A stretch of 55,083 bases of DNA from positions 1 through 55,083 of the forward strand of contig VHBO01000012.1 in assembly GCA_016871895.1 (NCBI GenBank), written 5' to 3'. The stretch is from Gemmatimonadota bacterium. Lineage in GTDB: Bacteria; Gemmatimonadota; Gemmatimonadetes; Gemmatimonadales; Gemmatimonadaceae. The notes beneath the pieces were generated by a model. That model made no database searches and was not told the DNA's origin. It saw nothing but the letters and a program-made list of their open reading frames with translations. Shown here piece by piece: positions 1 through 8,504 of this stretch. A program made the translations under genes and the position numbers. Positions within the stretch are counted from its first letter, which is position 1. Every line of letters starts with the position of its first letter.

Positions 1-1
1 G

Positions 2-577
2 CTGATGGCGGAGACGGTCCTCCCGCTGGCGGAGGACATCCTCGATCGGTACTCGCTGGCCGGCCGCAAGGTGGTGCTGGATGTGGGTGGTGGTGAAGGG
101 GCGTTTCTCGCAGAAGTCGCTTGGAGGTATCACGACCTCCAACTGAAGCTCTTCGACCTCCCGGCGGTGATCGAGGGAGCGAAGACACGTCTGGCCCGGC
201 TGGGTCTTGTGGGGCGGGTGGAATTGTCCGGGGGGAACTTTCATCAGGACCCCCTCCCAGTCGGTGCCGACGTGATCACCTTGGTGCGCATCCTGCTCGA
301 TCACGACGATGCGTCGGTCCTCAGGTTGCTGCACAAGGTGAAGCAGGTCCTCCAGCCCGGAGGGGTCCTCCTGATCGTGGAGCCGTTCAGCGGCGTCCGC
401 GGCGCCGAGACGGTGGGGGATGTCTACTTCGGGCTCTATCTCCGGGCGATGGGGCGGGGGCGCGCACGGCGCGCCGACGAGCTCCAGGCCCTCCTTCGAC
501 AAGCCGGGTTCGGCCGGAGCCATGTCCACAAGACCCGGTATCCGGTCTACGCTGGTCTGATCTCCGCCACGCACTGA
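2..577 (+). CDS. crtF: SAM-dependent O-methyltransferase, CrtF-like (5'-truncated by window)
   Basis: The C-terminal ~190 residues of a class I SAM methyltransferase of the plant-type O-methyltransferase family are visible. The reading frame is open to the window edge, so the N-terminal dimerisation half lies outside and the ATG at position 5 is probably internal. The SAM-binding motif VLDVGGGEGAFL is near visible residue 25, followed by an acidic strand end (LKLFDLP) and a C-terminal helix RADELQALLRQAGF. In purple bacteria the gene directly upstream of bchCXYZ is crtF, hydroxyneurosporene O-methyltransferase of the spheroidene/spirilloxanthin pathway, and the position matches. BchU (bacteriochlorophyllide C-20 methyltransferase) is a relative and cannot be excluded by sequence alone. 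Known Gemmatimonas carotenoids are rhamnosylated rather than methoxylated, so the true substrate is uncertain. Confidence 0.75.
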   Translation: MMAETVLPLAEDILDRYSLAGRKVVLDVGGGEGAFLAEVAWRYHDLQLKLFDLPAVIEGAKTRLARLGLVGRVELSGGNFHQDPLPVGADVITLVRILLDHDDASVLRLLHKVKQVLQPGGVLLIVEPFSGVRGAETVGDVYFGLYLRAMGRGRARRADELQALLRQAGFGRSHVHKTRYPVYAGLISATH

Positions 578-586
578 GGTCGGGTC

Positions 587-626
587 GGTCGTCTGGCCCC
601 CTCCTCTCGGGGCGGTCTTGACGACC
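587..626 (+). terminator. two-tier hairpin after crtF
   Basis: A perfect 7-bp outer stem (GGTCGTC 587-593 with GACGACC 620-626) encloses an inner 5-bp stem (GCCCC with GGGGC). It starts 10 nt after the crtF stop codon. There is no T-tract, so it could be a Rho-linked end, an mRNA-stabilising end or a processing site separating crtF from bchC. The rest of the 144-nt crtF-bchC gap shows no TGT-N12-ACA (PpsR-type) site that I can find. Confidence 0.45.
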
Positions 627-721
627 CCGGACTCGTGCTCCAAGTTTGCACCGTCCAGTCCTACTGACGTTCCTGACCGTCAAGTAAACGTTACGAAACG
701 AAGTGTGATGACGTCCTCCCG

Positions 722-1660
722 ATGGTGACCACCCGCGCGGTCGTATTCGACCAGCCTCGCCAGCTCTCGCTGCGCGAGTTGTCTCTCGCATCGCCCGATG
801 CGGGGGATGTTGTCGTGGACATCGATTGGTCCTCCATCAGCGCCGGCACCGAACGCCTCCTCTGGGAAGGCCGGATGCCCGCCTTCCCGGGACTCGGTTA
901 TCCGCTCGTGCCTGGCTATGAATCGGTCGGTACGGTGACGCACGCCGGCGACGCGGCGGGGCTCGCGGTCGGCACGACGGTCTTCGTCCCCGGCGCGAAC
1001 TGCTACGGCGAGATCCGCGGACTCTTCGGTGGGGCGGCGCGTCGCCTCGTCGCGCCCGCCCACCGGCTCATCCCGATCGATGCCTCTCTCGGTGAACGGG
1101 CCACCCTGCTCGCCCTCGGCGCCACGGCGCTCCACGCGATCCGCGGCGGCACGGCGCTCCCCGAGTTGATCATCGGGCACGGCGTCTTCGGACGTCTCGC
1201 GGCGCGACTCACCCGCGCGCTCGGCGGCACGCCGACCGTCTGGGAGCAGTCGACGGCCCGGATGGGAGGCGCCACCGACTACGCCGTCTGCACCAGCGCG
1301 GACGACTCGCGTCGCGATTATCGCTGCGTCTTCGACGCGAGCGGTGACGCCGCGCTCCTCGACACGCTCGTGATGCGCCTCGCGAAGGGGGGCGAGATCG
1401 TCCTCGCCGGCTTCTATGCGACGCCGATCACCTTCGCCTTTCCGCCCGCCTTCATGAAGGAGGCGCGCCTGCGGGTCGCCGCCGAATGGAGCCCCGCCGA
1501 TCTCGCCGATGTGGTCGAGATGGCGCAGCGCGGGACGCTCTCGCTCGACGGCCTCATCACTGATTGCTCCCCCGCGGACCGTGCGACCGACGCCTATCGG
1601 GCGGCGTTCGACGATCCGAGCTGTCTCAAGATGGTCCTCGATTGGAGGCACGCCTCGTGA
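722..1660 (+). CDS. bchC: Bacteriochlorophyllide a dehydrogenase BchC
   Basis: 312 aa. BchC oxidises the 3-hydroxyethyl group of the bacteriochlorophyllide intermediate to the 3-acetyl group of bacteriochlorophyll a. It is a zinc-free member of the MDR alcohol dehydrogenase family. The N-terminal GroES-like part has SISAGTERLLWEG and the conserved glycine-rich stretch YPLVPGYESVGTV at residues ~60-72; a nucleotide-binding half follows, with a characteristic end ADRATDAYRAAFDDPSCLK. The length fits the family (~310-320 aa). ATG 722 begins the full conserved N-terminus. Its stop overlaps the bchX GTG start, and the order bchC-X-Y-Z is that of the proteobacterial superoperon. Confidence 0.93.
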   Translation: MVTTRAVVFDQPRQLSLRELSLASPDAGDVVVDIDWSSISAGTERLLWEGRMPAFPGLGYPLVPGYESVGTVTHAGDAAGLAVGTTVFVPGANCYGEIRGLFGGAARRLVAPAHRLIPIDASLGERATLLALGATALHAIRGGTALPELIIGHGVFGRLAARLTRALGGTPTVWEQSTARMGGATDYAVCTSADDSRRDYRCVFDASGDAALLDTLVMRLAKGGEIVLAGFYATPITFAFPPAFMKEARLRVAAEWSPADLADVVEMAQRGTLSLDGLITDCSPADRATDAYRAAFDDPSCLKMVLDWRHAS

Positions 1661-2670
1661 TCCATTCCGGCAACGCGTCGGGTGACGCCCTCGTTCAGCT
1701 ACATCGCGGGGTCCGCGACGAAGCGGCCGCAGAGCCCGCGGCCGCGGCCACCGGCCCGGTGACCAAGGAGACGCAGATCATCGCGATCTACGGCAAGGGC
1801 GGCATCGGCAAGAGCTTCACGCTGGCCAACCTCTCGTACATGATGGCGCAGCAGGGCAAGAAGGTCCTCCTGATCGGTTGCGACCCCAAGAGCGACACGA
1901 CCTCGCTCCTCTTCGGCGGCCGCGCCTGCCCGACGATCATCGAGACCTCGTCCAAGAAGAAGCTCGCCGGCGAGGAGGTCGCGATCGGCGATGTCTGCTT
2001 CAAGCGTGACGGCGTCTACGCGATGGAGCTCGGCGGCCCCGAAGTGGGACGCGGGTGCGGCGGCCGCGGGATCATCCACGGCTTCGAACTCCTCGAAAAG
2101 CTCGGCTTCCACAAGTGGGGCTTTGACTACGTCCTCCTCGACTTCCTCGGCGACGTGGTCTGCGGCGGCTTCGGCCTCCCGATCGCCCGCGACATGTGCC
2201 AGAAGGTCATCGTCGTCGGCTCGAACGATCTGCAGTCGCTCTACGTGGCGAACAACGTCTGCTCGGCCGTCGAGTATTTCCGCAAGCTCGGCGGGAACGT
2301 CGGCGTGGCGGGGATGGTGATCAACAAGGACGACGGGACCGGTGAGGCCCACGCGTTCGCGGCCCAAGCCGGCATCCCGATCCTCTCCGCGATCCCGGCG
2401 CACGAGGACATCCGCCGCAAGAGCGCCAACTACGAGATCGTCGGGATCCCCGGTACGCAGTGGGGCCCGATGTTCGAGACGCTAGCGATGAACGTCGCCG
2501 ACGCGCCGCCGGTGCGCCCGAAGCCGCTGACGCAGGACCAACTCCTCGGCCTCTTCGCCGGGGATGTGGTTGGGCGCAACGTCGTCCTCGAGCCCGCGAC
2601 CGTGTTCGACATGGTCGGCCGGAACGACGTGGCGAAGCCGTCCCTCGAAGTCGTCTACGACACGGTCTGA
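1657..2670 (+). CDS. bchX: Chlorophyllide reductase iron protein BchX
   Basis: 337 aa. This NifH-like ATPase passes electrons to BchYZ during reduction of the chlorin B ring, a step unique to bacteriochlorophyll synthesis. The P-loop YGKGGIGKS, the [4Fe-4S] cysteine segment GGRACPTII and VGRGCGGRGIIH, and the switch region LDFLGDVVCGGF are all present. GTG 1657 is preferred over upstream possibilities: GGAGG lies at 1644-1648, 8 nt before it, and it overlaps the bchC stop as GTGA. This gives a ~45-residue leader before the P-loop, typical for BchX. The small unusual detail is Ile instead of Ser inside the P-loop as usually seen in purple bacteria. It is translationally coupled with bchC and lies 5 nt ahead of bchY. 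Confidence 0.95.
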   Translation: MIHSGNASGDALVQLHRGVRDEAAAEPAAAATGPVTKETQIIAIYGKGGIGKSFTLANLSYMMAQQGKKVLLIGCDPKSDTTSLLFGGRACPTIIETSSKKKLAGEEVAIGDVCFKRDGVYAMELGGPEVGRGCGGRGIIHGFELLEKLGFHKWGFDYVLLDFLGDVVCGGFGLPIARDMCQKVIVVGSNDLQSLYVANNVCSAVEYFRKLGGNVGVAGMVINKDDGTGEAHAFAAQAGIPILSAIPAHEDIRRKSANYEIVGIPGTQWGPMFETLAMNVADAPPVRPKPLTQDQLLGLFAGDVVGRNVVLEPATVFDMVGRNDVAKPSLEVVYDTV

Positions 2671-2675
2671 GTCCC

Positions 2676-4196
2676 ATGGCCACCTCCCTTCCCGTGGTCG
2701 AGCAGGCCGTCGCCGGTGGCGATGGTCTCGGCTGTCATGCCGGGAAGGCGCAGCTCGAGGCCGCCGCGCGGAGCGCCGGGAAGGGCGAGGCGCTTGACCG
2801 GTACGCCCAGGACTATCCGAAGGGTCCGCACGATCAGCCCCAGTCGATGTGTCCGGCCTTCGGGTCGCTCCGCGTCGGGCTGCGGATGCGCCGGACCGCG
2901 ACGATCCTCTCCGGCTCGGCGTGCTGTGTCTACGGCCTCACCTTCACCTCGCACTTCTACGGCGCGCGCCGCACGGTGGGCTACGTGCCGTTCAACTCGG
3001 AGACCCTCGTCACGGGGCAGCTCTTCGAGGACATCCGCGACGCGGTGCACGCGGTGGCGGACCCGGCGCTGTACGACGCCGTGGTGATCACGAATCTCTG
3101 CGTGCCGACCGCCTCGGGCGTGCCGTTGCAGCTCCTGCCGAAGGAGATCAACGGCGTCCGCATCATCGGCATTGACGTGCCGGGTTTCGGGGTGCCGACG
3201 CACGCGGAGGCCAAAGACGTACTCGCCGGCGCGATGCTCAAGTATGCGCGCACCGAGGCCGAGCTCGGCCCGGTCGCCGCGCCCCGTGGCGGGAAGAGCG
3301 AGAAGCCGACCATCACGCTGCTCGGCGAGATGTTCCCTGCCGACCCGGTGGGGATTGCGATGCTCCTTGAGCCGCTCGGGCTCGCGGCCGGCCCCGTGGT
3401 GCCGACGCGTGAGTGGCGCGAACTGTACAGCGCGCTCGACTGCGCCGCCGTCGCCGCAATCCATCCGTTCTACGCGGCGAGCGTGCGCGAGTTCGAGGCG
3501 GCGGGGCGTCCGATCGTCGGCAGCGCCCCGGTCGGGCTCGACGGCACCGCGGCGTGGCTCGAGTCGATTGGCCGCGTGGCGAACGTCGCGGCCGATAAGA
3601 TCGATGCCGCGAAGGCGCGCATCCTGCCGGCCATCAAGGGCGCGCTCGCCAAGATGCCGATCACGGGACGGATCACGATGAGCGGCTACGAGGGTTCCGA
3701 GCTGCTCGTGGCGCGCCTCCTCGTGGAGAGCGGCGCCGACGTCCGCTACGTGGGCACGGCGTGCCCGAAGACGCGCTGGAGCGACCCGGACCGCGAGTGG
3801 CTCGAGGCGCGTGGGGTGCACGTGCAATTCCGCGCCTCATTGGAGCAGGATCTCGCGGCGATGGAGGAGTTCATGCCCGACCTCGCGATCGGCACCACGC
3901 CGGTGGTGCAGGCGGCGAAGGAACGGATGATCCCCGCGCTCTATTTCACGAACCTGATCTCGGCGCGCCCCCTGATGGGGCCGGCCGGAGCGGGCTCGCT
4001 CGCTCAGGTGATCAACGCGGCGATGGGAAACACGCATCGGTTCGAGACGATGCGCGCCTTCTTCGATGGCGTCGGCACCGGGCACGCCGCAGGCGTCTGG
4101 GAGACGATCCCGCAGGACCGTCCCGAGTTCCGGGAGCACTACAAGCGTCACCTGGCGAAGCTCGCGCGTCAGCGGAAGGCCGAGGAGATGGTCTGA
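2676..4196 (+). CDS. bchY: Chlorophyllide reductase subunit BchY
   Basis: 506 aa from ATG 2676. One half of the catalytic NifDK-like BchYZ component that reduces the C7=C8 bond of chlorophyllide. Conserved segments include [18 protein letters not shown] and [20 protein letters not shown] with the cluster cysteines, [35 protein letters not shown], and late [20 protein letters not shown]. The length matches the family (~500 aa). The stop overlaps the bchZ start by one base (TGATG), so Y and Z should be made in equal amounts by coupling. Confidence 0.95.
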   Translation: MATSLPVVEQAVAGGDGLGCHAGKAQLEAAARSAGKGEALDRYAQDYPKGPHDQPQSMCPAFGSLRVGLRMRRTATILSGSACCVYGLTFTSHFYGARRTVGYVPFNSETLVTGQLFEDIRDAVHAVADPALYDAVVITNLCVPTASGVPLQLLPKEINGVRIIGIDVPGFGVPTHAEAKDVLAGAMLKYARTEAELGPVAAPRGGKSEKPTITLLGEMFPADPVGIAMLLEPLGLAAGPVVPTREWRELYSALDCAAVAAIHPFYAASVREFEAAGRPIVGSAPVGLDGTAAWLESIGRVANVAADKIDAAKARILPAIKGALAKMPITGRITMSGYEGSELLVARLLVESGADVRYVGTACPKTRWSDPDREWLEARGVHVQFRASLEQDLAAMEEFMPDLAIGTTPVVQAAKERMIPALYFTNLISARPLMGPAGAGSLAQVINAAMGNTHRFETMRAFFDGVGTGHAAGVWETIPQDRPEFREHYKRHLAKLARQRKAEEMV

Positions 4197-5650
4197 TGCT
4201 CGTCCTCGACCACGACCGCGCGGGCGGCTACTGGGGTTCGGTGTACGTCTTCACCGCCATCAAGGGGCTGCAGGTGGTGATCGACGGCCCGGTGGGGTGC
4301 GAGAACCTCCCGGTGACCTCGGTGCTGCACTACACCGACGGCCTGCCGCCGCACGAGCTGCCGATCGTGGTAACGGGGCTCGCCGAGGAGCAGCTCGGGC
4401 GCGAGGGGACGGAAGCGAACATGAAGCGCGCGCACGCGACGCTCGATCCCGAGCTCCCGAGTGTGGTGGTGACCGGTTCGATCGCCGAGATGATCGGTGG
4501 CGGCGTCACGCCTGAAGGGACGGGGATCCAGCGGTTCCTGCCGCGGACGATCGACGAGGACCAGTGGCAGAGCGCCAACCGCGCGCTGTTCTGGCTCTGG
4601 ACGGAATACGGTCTCAAGAAGGGCGTGCGTCCCAAGGCGACCGAGCGGGCGCCGGGGGCCAAGCCGCGTGTGAACATCATCGGCCCGATCTACGGGACGT
4701 TCAACACCGCGAGCGACCTCCACGAGATCCGGCGGCTGGTCGAGGGGATCGGTGCCGAGGTGAACCTCGCGTTCCCGCTGGGGAGTCACCTGCAGGACGT
4801 GCCGCGGCTCGTGGATGCGGATGTGAATATCTGCATGTACCGCGAGTTCGGGCGGATGCTCTGCGAGGCGCTGGAGATGCCGTACCTGCAGGCGCCGATC
4901 GGGTTGCATTCGACGACCAAGTTCCTTCAGACGCTTGGCGAGCTCCTCGGGCTCGATCCGGAGCCGTTCATCGAGCGGGAGAAGCACACGACCCTGAAGC
5001 CCGTCTGGGACCTCTGGCGCTCGGTGACGCAGGACTTCTTCGGGACGGCGAGCTTCGCGATCGTCGCGTCGGAAACGTATGCGCGCGGCGTCCGGCACTT
5101 CCTCGAGGACGAGCTCGGCCTCCCGTGCACCTTTGCCGTGTCCCGGAAGGCAGGCGAGAAGACCAAGAATGACGAGGTGCGGCGGTTGGTGAAGGAGAAG
5201 CCGCCGCTGATCCTCTTCGGCAGCTACAACGAGCGGATGTATCTCGCGGAGGCGGGGGGGCGGGGGATGTACATCCCGGCGTCCTTCCCCGGCGCGATCA
5301 TCCGTCGGCACACTGGTACGCCGTTCATGGGCTATGCCGGCGCGACCTACCTCGTGCAGGAGGTCTGCAACGCGCTCTTCGATGCGCTCTTCCACATCCT
5401 CCCGCTCGGCACCGACCTCGACAAGGTCGAAGCGACGCCGTCGCGTCTGGCGCGGGAGATGGCGTGGGCCGATGAGGCGAAGGCGTTGTTCGACGAGTTG
5501 GTGGAGGCCCAGCCGATCCTGATCCGCATCTCGGCCGCGAAGCGGCTCCGGGATGCAGCGGAGCAGGATGCACGCGGCCTTGGAGATACGGTGGTGACAC
5601 GCGATCACGTGCTCGCCTCGCGTCGGTCCCTGCAGGGGGTCGGCGCGTGA
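4196..5650 (+). CDS. bchZ: Chlorophyllide reductase subunit BchZ
   Basis: 484 aa. Partner of BchY in the catalytic component of chlorophyllide a reductase. The N-terminus has [19 protein letters not shown] and [21 protein letters not shown] with a cluster cysteine. Further on are [40 protein letters not shown] and a C-terminal chlorophyllide-reductase tail ending [30 protein letters not shown]. The start at 4196 overlaps the bchY stop. The 133-nt gap to pufB holds no pufQ and includes a run of nine C's near 5723-5731. Confidence 0.95.
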   Translation: MLVLDHDRAGGYWGSVYVFTAIKGLQVVIDGPVGCENLPVTSVLHYTDGLPPHELPIVVTGLAEEQLGREGTEANMKRAHATLDPELPSVVVTGSIAEMIGGGVTPEGTGIQRFLPRTIDEDQWQSANRALFWLWTEYGLKKGVRPKATERAPGAKPRVNIIGPIYGTFNTASDLHEIRRLVEGIGAEVNLAFPLGSHLQDVPRLVDADVNICMYREFGRMLCEALEMPYLQAPIGLHSTTKFLQTLGELLGLDPEPFIEREKHTTLKPVWDLWRSVTQDFFGTASFAIVASETYARGVRHFLEDELGLPCTFAVSRKAGEKTKNDEVRRLVKEKPPLILFGSYNERMYLAEAGGRGMYIPASFPGAIIRRHTGTPFMGYAGATYLVQEVCNALFDALFHILPLGTDLDKVEATPSRLAREMAWADEAKALFDELVEAQPILIRISAAKRLRDAAEQDARGLGDTVVTRDHVLASRRSLQGVGA

Positions 5651-5783
5651 GGGTACGGATGATCGATGCGGCTTTGGCGACTGCGGTCGCGACGATTGGA
5701 CGGGGCTCGAATGAGTCCACCTCCCCCCCCCGGTACCGCGCGGGAATACGCGGGAACCCCTTATACCCACTTGGAGGTGGCGT

Positions 5784-5915
5784 ATGAGCAACAATGGGAT
5801 GACGGAAGACGATGCCCGGCGGTTCCACGGCCAGTTCATGGCTGGCACGCTGGGGTGGTTCGCCGTCGCAGTGGTGGCGCATTTCCTCGCGTGGTCCTGG
5901 CGTCCCTGGTTCTGA
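5784..5915 (+). CDS. pufB: Light-harvesting beta polypeptide PufB
   Basis: 43 aa. Single-helix antenna beta polypeptide that binds bacteriochlorophyll a in the membrane. The pattern is classical: a polar N-terminus MSNNGMTEDDARRFH, A29-V-V-A-H33 as the AxxxH pigment-ligand motif, and the end WSWRPWF with Trp at His+9. GGAGG (5773-5777) precedes ATG 5784. The SD partly overlaps a small CCAC...GTGG inverted repeat (5768-5780). It is the only beta gene in the operon although two alpha genes follow, so it either serves both rings or a second beta lies elsewhere. Confidence 0.93.
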   Translation: MSNNGMTEDDARRFHGQFMAGTLGWFAVAVVAHFLAWSWRPWF

Positions 5916-5950
5916 TCCAGGTCACCCACACCCACTGAGGAGGTAACACC

Positions 5951-6121
5951 ATGCACAGAATCTGGATCGGACTTCACCCACGTGAGGTCATGGGCGGCGT
6001 CGGCACCTTCGTCGTCGGTGCCGTGCTCGTCATGCACATCTTCGCTTTCGGTCAGCTCGGTTGGCCGAAGTCGCTCAAGGCGAAGTACAACGCGAGCGCG
6101 GTTGCGTCGGCGGTTCGCTGA
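5951..6121 (+). CDS. pufA: Antenna alpha polypeptide 1 (candidate outer-ring/LHh alpha)
   Basis: 56 aa, with a strong GAGGAGGT Shine-Dalgarno before ATG 5951. It has the alpha-polypeptide start MHRIWIGLHPREVM, one hydrophobic helix and a pigment-binding His29 (V25-L-V-M-H29). It differs clearly from the second alpha gene. It lacks the Trp at His+11 typical of LH1 alpha (Lys40 there; a Trp is at +9). The ligand motif has Val instead of Ala at His-4. The short tail is basic and alanine-rich (LKAKYNASAVASAVR). Loss of the LH1-type hydrogen-bonding Trp would be expected to blue-shift absorption. By analogy with the double-ring G. phototrophica photosystem this is a candidate outer (LHh) alpha subunit; the gene family is clear, the ring assignment is inferred. 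Confidence 0.85.
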   Translation: MHRIWIGLHPREVMGGVGTFVVGAVLVMHIFAFGQLGWPKSLKAKYNASAVASAVR

Positions 6122-6134
6122 CTAACCCGTCGCT

Positions 6135-6192
6135 CGATCGAGTCACCTGGGTCGGGGCGTTCCCCCGGACGTCCACCCAGCGTGCTCGATCG
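6135..6192 (+). promoter_or_regulatory. long intercistronic hairpin between the two pufA genes
   Basis: Nested complementary arms: CGATCGAG (6135-6142) with CTCGATCG (6185-6192), CAC (6144-6146) with GTG (6182-6184), CTGGGT (6147-6152) with ACCCAG (6175-6180), and a GC-rich inner stem around 6154-6167. Single-base bulges are at 6143 and 6181. In Rhodobacter a hairpin between pufA and pufL stabilises the antenna part of the message. Here a similar element sits one gene earlier, which would favour pufB-pufA1 over the rest. That function is inferred. Confidence 0.7.
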
Positions 6193-6221
6193 GGACCCCT
6201 TCTTTCCACAGGAGTTCAGGT

Positions 6222-6437
6222 ATGCACCGCATCTGGTTGATGTTCGACCCCCGGCGCGTGATGGTGGCCCTGACGGGCTTCATCGGCGTGCTGGCGCTGT
6301 TGATCCACTTCATCCTGCTCAGCTCGAGCCGGTACACGTGGATCGAGAACGGGACGCTGACGGCCGATCAGGCGCCGGTGGCGGCCTCGGCCCCGGTCAC
6401 CGCCGCCGAGATGGCGCCGCTGCCCGCGGGCCGGTAA
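6222..6437 (+). CDS. pufA: LH1 alpha polypeptide (antenna alpha 2)
   Basis: 71 aa. A textbook LH1 alpha core: [18 protein letters not shown]25-L-L-I-H29 as the AxxxH ligand motif, and SSSRYTW with Trp40 at His+11, the residue that hydrogen-bonds the C3-acetyl group in LH1 and red-shifts absorption. It should form the inner ring around the reaction centre. It is longer than usual because of an Ala/Pro-rich periplasmic tail after residue ~46 ([20 protein letters not shown]), similar in flavour to the tails of PufM and PufC here. AGGAG lies about 8 nt before ATG 6222. The gene is flanked by hairpins on both sides. Confidence 0.95.
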   Translation: MHRIWLMFDPRRVMVALTGFIGVLALLIHFILLSSSRYTWIENGTLTADQAPVAASAPVTAAEMAPLPAGR

Positions 6438-6452
6438 GCAGGTCCCGGGACC

Positions 6453-6506
6453 GGTGGCGCGGGGTCGAGGCGATACGTCGCCTCGATCCCCCCATCGGCG
6501 CCCACC
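6453..6506 (+). promoter_or_regulatory. long intercistronic hairpin between LH1 pufA and pufL
   Basis: TCGAGGCGA (6465-6473) pairs perfectly with TCGCCTCGA (6478-6486) across a TACG loop. The stem continues as GGGG (6461-6464) with CCCC (6488-6491), CGC (6458-6460) with GCG (6498-6500) and GGTGG (6453-6457) with CCACC (6502-6506). A separate 12-nt perfect palindrome (6441-6452) sits just after the pufA stop. The position is that of the mRNA-stabilising hairpins known between pufA and pufL in purple bacteria, which raise antenna over reaction-centre mRNA. Confidence 0.75.
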
Positions 6507-6562
6507 GCCGGTCGCGTCTGCCGGCGTGAAACGCACAGGCGCCCTCATTGGAGACTTTCGCG

Positions 6563-7387
6563 ATGGCGATGCTCAGTTTCGAAAAGAAGTACCGGGTGCG
6601 CGGAGGGACGTTGCTCGGCGGGGACCTGTTCGACTTCTGGTTCGGGCCGTTCTACGTCGGGTTCTTCGGTGTCACCACGATCTTCTTCACGGCGCTCGGG
6701 ACGCTGCTCATCATCTACGGGGCGGCGATCGGACCGACGTGGAACCTCTGGCAGATCAACATCGCGCCGCCCGACCTGAAGTACGGGCTCGGGCTCGCGC
6801 CGCTGGCGGACGGTGGGCTCTGGCAGATGATCACCTTCTGCGCGGTCGGGGCGTTCCTGTCTTGGGCGATGCGGCAGGCGGAGATCAGCCGGAAGCTCGG
6901 TATGGGGATGCACATCCCATGGGCGTATGGGATGGCGGTGTTCGCGTACGTCACCCTCGTGGTGATCCGCCCCGTCCTCCTTGGCGCGTGGGGGCACGGC
7001 TTCCCGTATGGGATCTTCTCGCATCTGGATTGGGTGTCGAACGTCGGGTATCAGTACCTGCACTTCCACTACAATCCGGCGCACATGATCGCGATCACGT
7101 TCTTCTTCACCACGACGCTCGCGCTCGCGATGCACGGGTCGCTCATCCTCTCGGTGACCAATCCGAAGAAGGGTGAGCCGGTGAAGACGAGCGAACACGA
7201 GAACGTGTTCTTCCGCGATTTCCTCGGTTATTCCATCGGCGCGATCGGCATCCATCGCCTCGGTCTCTTCCTCGCCCTGAACGCGGGCCTCTGGAGCGCG
7301 ATCTGCATCGTGATTTCCGGGCCGTTCTGGACGAAGGGCTGGCCGGAATGGTGGGGCTGGTGGCTCAACCTGCCCATCTGGCGCTAA
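6563..7387 (+). CDS. pufL: Photosynthetic reaction centre L subunit
   Basis: 274 aa from ATG 6563; GGAG lies 9 nt upstream. The start [15 protein letters not shown] matches known PufL N-termini, so the in-frame TTG at 6548 is not used. Five transmembrane helices are expected. The bacteriochlorophyll and iron ligands are in place: a His in [17 protein letters not shown] (special pair), a His in [12 protein letters not shown] (non-haem iron) and a His in [12 protein letters not shown] (non-haem iron). With PufM it binds the special pair, bacteriopheophytins and quinones of a type-2 centre. It is 12 nt ahead of pufM. Confidence 0.97.
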   Translation: MAMLSFEKKYRVRGGTLLGGDLFDFWFGPFYVGFFGVTTIFFTALGTLLIIYGAAIGPTWNLWQINIAPPDLKYGLGLAPLADGGLWQMITFCAVGAFLSWAMRQAEISRKLGMGMHIPWAYGMAVFAYVTLVVIRPVLLGAWGHGFPYGIFSHLDWVSNVGYQYLHFHYNPAHMIAITFFFTTTLALAMHGSLILSVTNPKKGEPVKTSEHENVFFRDFLGYSIGAIGIHRLGLFLALNAGLWSAICIVISGPFWTKGWPEWWGWWLNLPIWR

Positions 7388-7399
7388 CGGGAGACGCGC

Positions 7400-8503
7400 A
7401 TGCTCGAATACCAGAACCTATTCACGCGCGTCCAGGTCCGGACCGCCCCCGACCCCGGGCTGCCGATCGATGAGACGTTCGGCCAACGCTACGGCACCGG
7501 CGTCTTCAACTATTGGGCCGGCAAGCTCGGCGATGCCCAGATCGGGCCGATCTACCTCGGCTTCTGGGGGATCGTCTCGCTCCTGTTCGGCTTCCTCGCG
7601 TTCGAGATCATCGGGCTAAACATGATGAAGTCGGTCGGGTGGAGCCCGGTCGAGTTCATCCGGCAGCTGCCGTGGCTCGCGCTCGAGCCGCCGTCGCCGG
7701 AGTACGGCCTGAAGATCCTCCCGCCGTTGGCGAAGGGCGGGTGGTACCTGATCGCCGGCTTCTTCCTGACCTTCAGCATCCTCTGCTGGTGGATCCGGAC
7801 GTACACCCGCGCGCGCGCCCTCGGGATGGGGACGCATCTCGCGTGGGCCTTCGGCGCCGCGATCTTCCTGTACCTCTCGTTCTTCTTCCAGCCGCTACTC
7901 ATCGGGAGCTGGAGCGAGATGGTGCCGTTCGGGCTGCTCGCGCACCTCGACTGGACGTCAGCGTTCTCGATCCGCTACGGCAACCTCTATTACAACCCGT
8001 TCCACGCGCTCTCGATCGTCTTCCTGTACGGCTCCGTGCTCCTGTTCGCGATGCACGCCGCGACGATCCTCGCGGTAAGCCGGCTCGGCGGCGAGCGGGA
8101 GATCGAGCAGATCACCGACCGCGGCACCGCCGCGGAGCGGTCGGCGCTCTTCTGGCGCTGGACGATGGGGTGGAACGCGACGATGGAGTCGATCCATCGT
8201 TGGGCGTGGTGGTTTGCCTCGCTTGTCGGCTTCACCGGTGGCATCGGCATCCTGCTGACCGGCACGGTCGTCGACAACTGGTACCTCTGGGCCGTGAAGC
8301 ACGGCGTGGCGCCGCAGTATCCGGCGCAGAACATCCTGACCACGGAGCAGCTCGAAGCGCTGCGCGGCCAGTATGCGGGCCGCCTGCAGAACGGCTATCC
8401 GACCTACACCATGCCGGCCCCCGCGGCGATGGACAGCACGATGGCGGACAGCACGGCCATCGTCGACTCAACCGCGGCCGCGGCGCCGACTGGAGCGAAC
8501 TAA
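7400..8503 (+). CDS. pufM: Photosynthetic reaction centre M subunit with long C-terminal extension
   Basis: 367 aa, about 60 longer than classical PufM. The core is standard: [16 protein letters not shown] with the special-pair His, [28 protein letters not shown] and [18 protein letters not shown] with the iron-ligand His residues, then [18 protein letters not shown] where ordinary PufM ends. The extra part, from about residue 306, has a helix-like segment ([19 protein letters not shown]) and a low-complexity Asp/Ser/Thr/Ala tail ([19 protein letters not shown]). PufM C-termini face the periplasm, so the extension should lie on that side, near PufC and the antenna ring. SD GGGAGA precedes ATG 7400. 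The stop is one base before the pufC ATG. Confidence 0.97.
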   Translation: MLEYQNLFTRVQVRTAPDPGLPIDETFGQRYGTGVFNYWAGKLGDAQIGPIYLGFWGIVSLLFGFLAFEIIGLNMMKSVGWSPVEFIRQLPWLALEPPSPEYGLKILPPLAKGGWYLIAGFFLTFSILCWWIRTYTRARALGMGTHLAWAFGAAIFLYLSFFFQPLLIGSWSEMVPFGLLAHLDWTSAFSIRYGNLYYNPFHALSIVFLYGSVLLFAMHAATILAVSRLGGEREIEQITDRGTAAERSALFWRWTMGWNATMESIHRWAWWFASLVGFTGGIGILLTGTVVDNWYLWAVKHGVAPQYPAQNILTTEQLEALRGQYAGRLQNGYPTYTMPAPAAMDSTMADSTAIVDSTAAAAPTGAN

Positions 8504-8504
8504 C

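Noticed and set aside
578-721. PpsR/CrtJ-type operator (TGT-N12-ACA) upstream of bchC
   Set aside because: The only TGT in this gap has no ACA at the right distance. The bchZ-pufB gap also lacks it.
1657-2670. bchX as nitrogenase nifH or bchL
   Set aside because: Sequence signatures VGRGCGGRGIIHGFELLEKL and position between bchC and bchY are those of BchX.
5651-5783. pufQ or another small gene between bchZ and pufB
   Set aside because: No open frame with pufQ-like hydrophobic helix or a Shine-Dalgarno start in these 133 nt.
4169-6037. 622-aa minus-strand open frame across bchZ and pufB
   Set aside because: Antisense to well-recognised bchZ, pufB and pufA; no domain features; His/Arg/Asp-rich shadow.
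6122-6221. A second beta gene between the two alpha genes
   Set aside because: The space is filled by the hairpin and contains no frame with an AxxxH helix.
6548-6562. TTG start of pufL adding METFA
   Set aside because: ATG 6563 has GGAG at proper distance and restores the conserved [12 protein letters not shown] start.
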